Source of the DNA: CAUZSM01 sp963582685
GTDB taxonomy: Archaea > Thermoplasmatota > Poseidoniia > Poseidoniales > Thalassarchaeaceae
DNA: 8,324 nt
Direction of reading: 5' to 3'
Assembly (NCBI GenBank): GCA_963582685.1
Contig: CAUZSM010000072.1
Coordinates: forward strand, 1 to 8,324
Below, one piece after another: positions 6,618 to 8,324 of this stretch. The translations under genes and the position numbers were made by a program. Numbering within the stretch: the stretch's first letter is position 1; each line of letters starts with the position of its first letter. Under the pieces are notes generated by a model. That model saw only the letters and a program-made list of their open reading frames with translations, did not search any database and was not told the origin of the DNA.

Positions 6618-8071
6618 CACTGCTCACCTTGCTGTTCAACAGGTACTAATTGGTCTGGAAAGCGAGTGAATAAACGGGCTGCAGTAGCCTCATCGAGCCA
6701 AAGCAGCAATTCAGTGCTATCTCCTTCTTGCTCATTCTCCTCAATCACTACTCCTTGCTGGTGACAGGCCGCGCGAATCTCTGCTATCTCGGCATGGCCT
6801 TCGCCGGTGGCTGGCAATAATTGCAGCCTCAATGGTTTACCATATAGCGAACGAAGAATCCCGTCTCTCAAGCCATCCATTCCATCTCCCGTAACGCTAC
6901 TGAGGATATAGGGTGTATGAAGGGCGAGTGATTCTACCAAGTCACTGGCCGCCTTCTTCTGTTGCTTGCTCGCGAGGTCGCTTTTGGTCAAAACCACGAT
7001 GATTTGTGGTGAGGAGTCGTCATCGAGACGGTCAAACAATTCACGCCGACTGGTGTTGAGGCGTCTCTTCAGTTCCGGGGTAGAGTCGCTGCAATCGGCT
7101 ATCAGTAGCAGTAAATCACATTCAAGGCTCTCAGCAAGGGTCGCCTTGAACGCATCGAGGAGTTCGCTGGGGAGGTCATCGAGGAATCCAATGGTGTCCA
7201 CCATCAGGACCCTTGGCCCCCGCAGCATTCTGCCAACGGTGGTTTCCAGTGTGCTGAATAATCGGTCTTGCACTAGCACATCCTTGCCACAGAGTGCGCG
7301 GAATAGCGAAGATTTACCCGCATTGGTATATCCGGCAAGACCGACAGAAAGTGCTCCTGAGCGCGCTCGTTGCCGACGACGCTCACTCATGCTCGTGGCA
7401 TGCTTGCGTTGACGGCGGCGCAGGCTTCCCATCTCACGATTAACGGTCTCCAATACAGCTCGCCACGCGTGCCTGCCGCCCGCACCGAATCCAAGACGTT
7501 CACCAGTGGTCTCACGGCGAACAATTTCTCGAAGGACACTACGGTCGGCAGCGAGGCGAGCAATTCGAACCTGAGTCCTCGCCTCTGCACTTGAGGCGTG
7601 TTGAGTGAACAATTCCATCATCAGTCGAACCCGGTCCCAGCATTCCATTTGCAAGTCATCGTGAACGTTGACTATCTGCCGGGGGGTGAGGTTGTGATGA
7701 ACCAACACCAAATCCACACCGTGCCATGGATGTGAAGCAAGAACTCGACTAGCGTGCAAATCAGTTCCAATCATCTCAAGACGTCCACTACCAAGATAGC
7801 CTCTTGGATCATCTGAACCCGACTGATATACTTCTTCGATTATCTCGATACCCATCGTCTCAGCAATACTGGCGAATTCCTCGGTTCCACTCTGCCTGGT
7901 GAGCAGTACCGCACGTCTGCCTTCGTGACTGGTCCGTGCCCCATCAGCAAGGCCACCTCCACCTGCGAGGATGAAACCAAAACCGGTTTGAGGGCGCGGA
8001 GCGGCCGAGGTATCACCGTCATCCACGCCAGCATCTGGAGGGGGTGCCATCAACAGGACGAGTGACGCCAT
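6617..8071 (-). CDS. hflX: GTPase HflX
   Basis: HflX is a GTPase that binds the large ribosomal subunit; in bacteria it splits stalled or hibernating ribosomes under stress. From the ATG at 8071 it has 484 residues. The N-terminal HflX domain (about 50-225) shows GYLGSGRLEMI (usual yiGsGKleEi) at about 91-101, DLVLVHHNLTPRQ at 120-132, and the DRVRLMMELFTQHA helix near 146-159. A basic coiled helix (about 213-238) follows. The G domain has G1 GYTNAGKSS (247-255), G2 TLETT (274-278), G3 DTIGF (292-296), G4 TKSD (362-365) and G5 SSV (391-393). A C-terminal domain of about 70 residues ends the protein. The RGPGE-type loop of bacterial HflX is replaced by GFGAGG (194-199). TTG at 8077 and ATG at 8050 are other starts; the first 40 residues look poorly conserved. 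It is the first gene of a coupled pair, and its start lies 19 bases from the divergent pcc1 start. Confidence 0.94.
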   Translation of the reverse strand: MASLVLLMAPPPDAGVDDGDTSAAPRPQTGFGFILAGGGGLADGARTSHEGRRAVLLTRQSGTEEFASIAETMGIEIIEEVYQSGSDDPRGYLGSGRLEMIGTDLHASRVLASHPWHGVDLVLVHHNLTPRQIVNVHDDLQMECWDRVRLMMELFTQHASSAEARTQVRIARLAADRSVLREIVRRETTGERLGFGAGGRHAWRAVLETVNREMGSLRRRQRKHATSMSERRRQRARSGALSVGLAGYTNAGKSSLFRALCGKDVLVQDRLFSTLETTVGRMLRGPRVLMVDTIGFLDDLPSELLDAFKATLAESLECDLLLLIADCSDSTPELKRRLNTSRRELFDRLDDDSSPQIIVVLTKSDLASKQQKKAASDLVESLALHTPYILSSVTGDGMDGLRDGILRSLYGKPLRLQLLPATGEGHAEIAEIRAACHQQGVVIEENEQEGDSTELLLWLDEATAARLFTRFPDQLVPVEQQGEQ

Positions 8072-8090
8072 TCCCAATCAAACCAACGCA

Positions 8091-8324
8091 ATGGCTCACC
8101 AGCCCTCCCACCAGCACCGAAGCAGAAATGAGGGCACTCCCTCTCGCGTAGGCGTGGCGGAACACACTTGCGAGATTCGCTGGACTGGAGAACGCATCCG
8201 GGCTGAGGCACTGAAGGCGGCCATTGCCGCTGACGACCCCGATTCATTCACCATCTCGCTGTCCGATGATGAGGATGGGTGTACAATGACCGTCATCGTG
8301 GTCAGTAATTCTCTTTCCAGCCTG
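8091..8324 (+). CDS. pcc1: KEOPS complex subunit Pcc1-like protein, truncated by window edge
   Basis: Pcc1 is the small dimerising subunit of KEOPS, which with Kae1 installs t6A on tRNAs that read ANN codons; the family is archaeal and eukaryotic. I translated 78 codons in frame from the ATG at 8091 to the last base with no stop. The family pattern is visible: a first strand HTCEIRWTG (25-33), helix ERIRAEALKAAIAADDPDS (34-52), strand SFTISLSDDEDG (52-63), then CTMTVIVVSNSLSSL (64-78), which matches the usual beta strand followed by the start of the long C-terminal helix. The first 21 residues are hydrophilic and outside the family core, so GTG at 8154 (residue 22) may be the real start; Pcc1 proteins are only about 80-100 residues, so perhaps 20-30 are missing. 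It is divergent from hflX, with start codons very close together. Confidence 0.75.
   Translation, partial: MAHQPSHQHRSRNEGTPSRVGVAEHTCEIRWTGERIRAEALKAAIAADDPDSFTISLSDDEDGCTMTVIVVSNSLSSL

Noticed and set aside
6966..7412. Open frame of 148 codons on the plus strand
   Set aside because: It is antisense to the HflX G domain, which carries intact G1-G5 motifs on the minus strand.
8050..8296. Two minus-strand open frames of about 65 codons upstream of hflX
   Set aside because: They are antisense to the Pcc1-like gene, whose beta-alpha-beta pattern is clear on the plus strand.

Overview
The window looks like a piece of an archaeal chromosome, most probably a marine planktonic euryarchaeon of the Thermoplasmatota (Poseidoniales / Marine Group II type). 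That placement is an inference. It rests on a KEOPS Pcc1-like gene, a TruD of archaeal layout, TATA-like boxes in place of clear Shine-Dalgarno sites, and several predicted exported proteins rich in N-glycosylation sequons. No rRNA, tRNA, CRISPR array, transposon or phage gene was seen.

Layout from left to right. (1) Minus strand, 1-567: the first 189 codons of an M32 (Taq-type) metallocarboxypeptidase, running off the left edge. (2) Minus strand, 689-1582: a membrane protein fusing a ferritin-like di-iron domain to a VIT1/CCC1 iron/manganese transporter. (3) Plus strand, 1682-3535: a large secreted lipoprotein hydrolase of the CocE/X-Pro dipeptidyl-peptidase (S15) family. (4) Plus strand, 3600-4205: a small four-helix membrane protein with a Pro/Gln-rich N-terminal tail. 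(5) Minus strand, 4207-5430: the tRNA pseudouridine synthase TruD, tail to tail with gene 4. (6) and (7) Minus strand, 8071 to 5667: an apparent two-gene operon, the GTPase HflX followed by a translationally coupled membrane protein of unknown function. (8) Plus strand from 8091: the first 78 codons of a Pcc1-like KEOPS subunit, divergent from hflX and cut by the right edge.

Together the genes fall into two themes. One is peptide and ester breakdown plus metal handling at the cell surface: M32 peptidase, S15 lipoprotein and Er-VIT1 protein. The other is translation and tRNA modification: TruD for pseudouridine in tRNA, Pcc1 for the t6A pathway, and the ribosome-associated GTPase HflX. Most of the region is ordinary core genome. 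The points most worth a second look are the Er-VIT1 fusion, two perfect short palindromes (one across the Er-VIT1 stop codon, one just before the start of the four-helix protein), the HflX-coupled membrane protein with its sequon-rich external domain, and the altered glycine motif in HflX.
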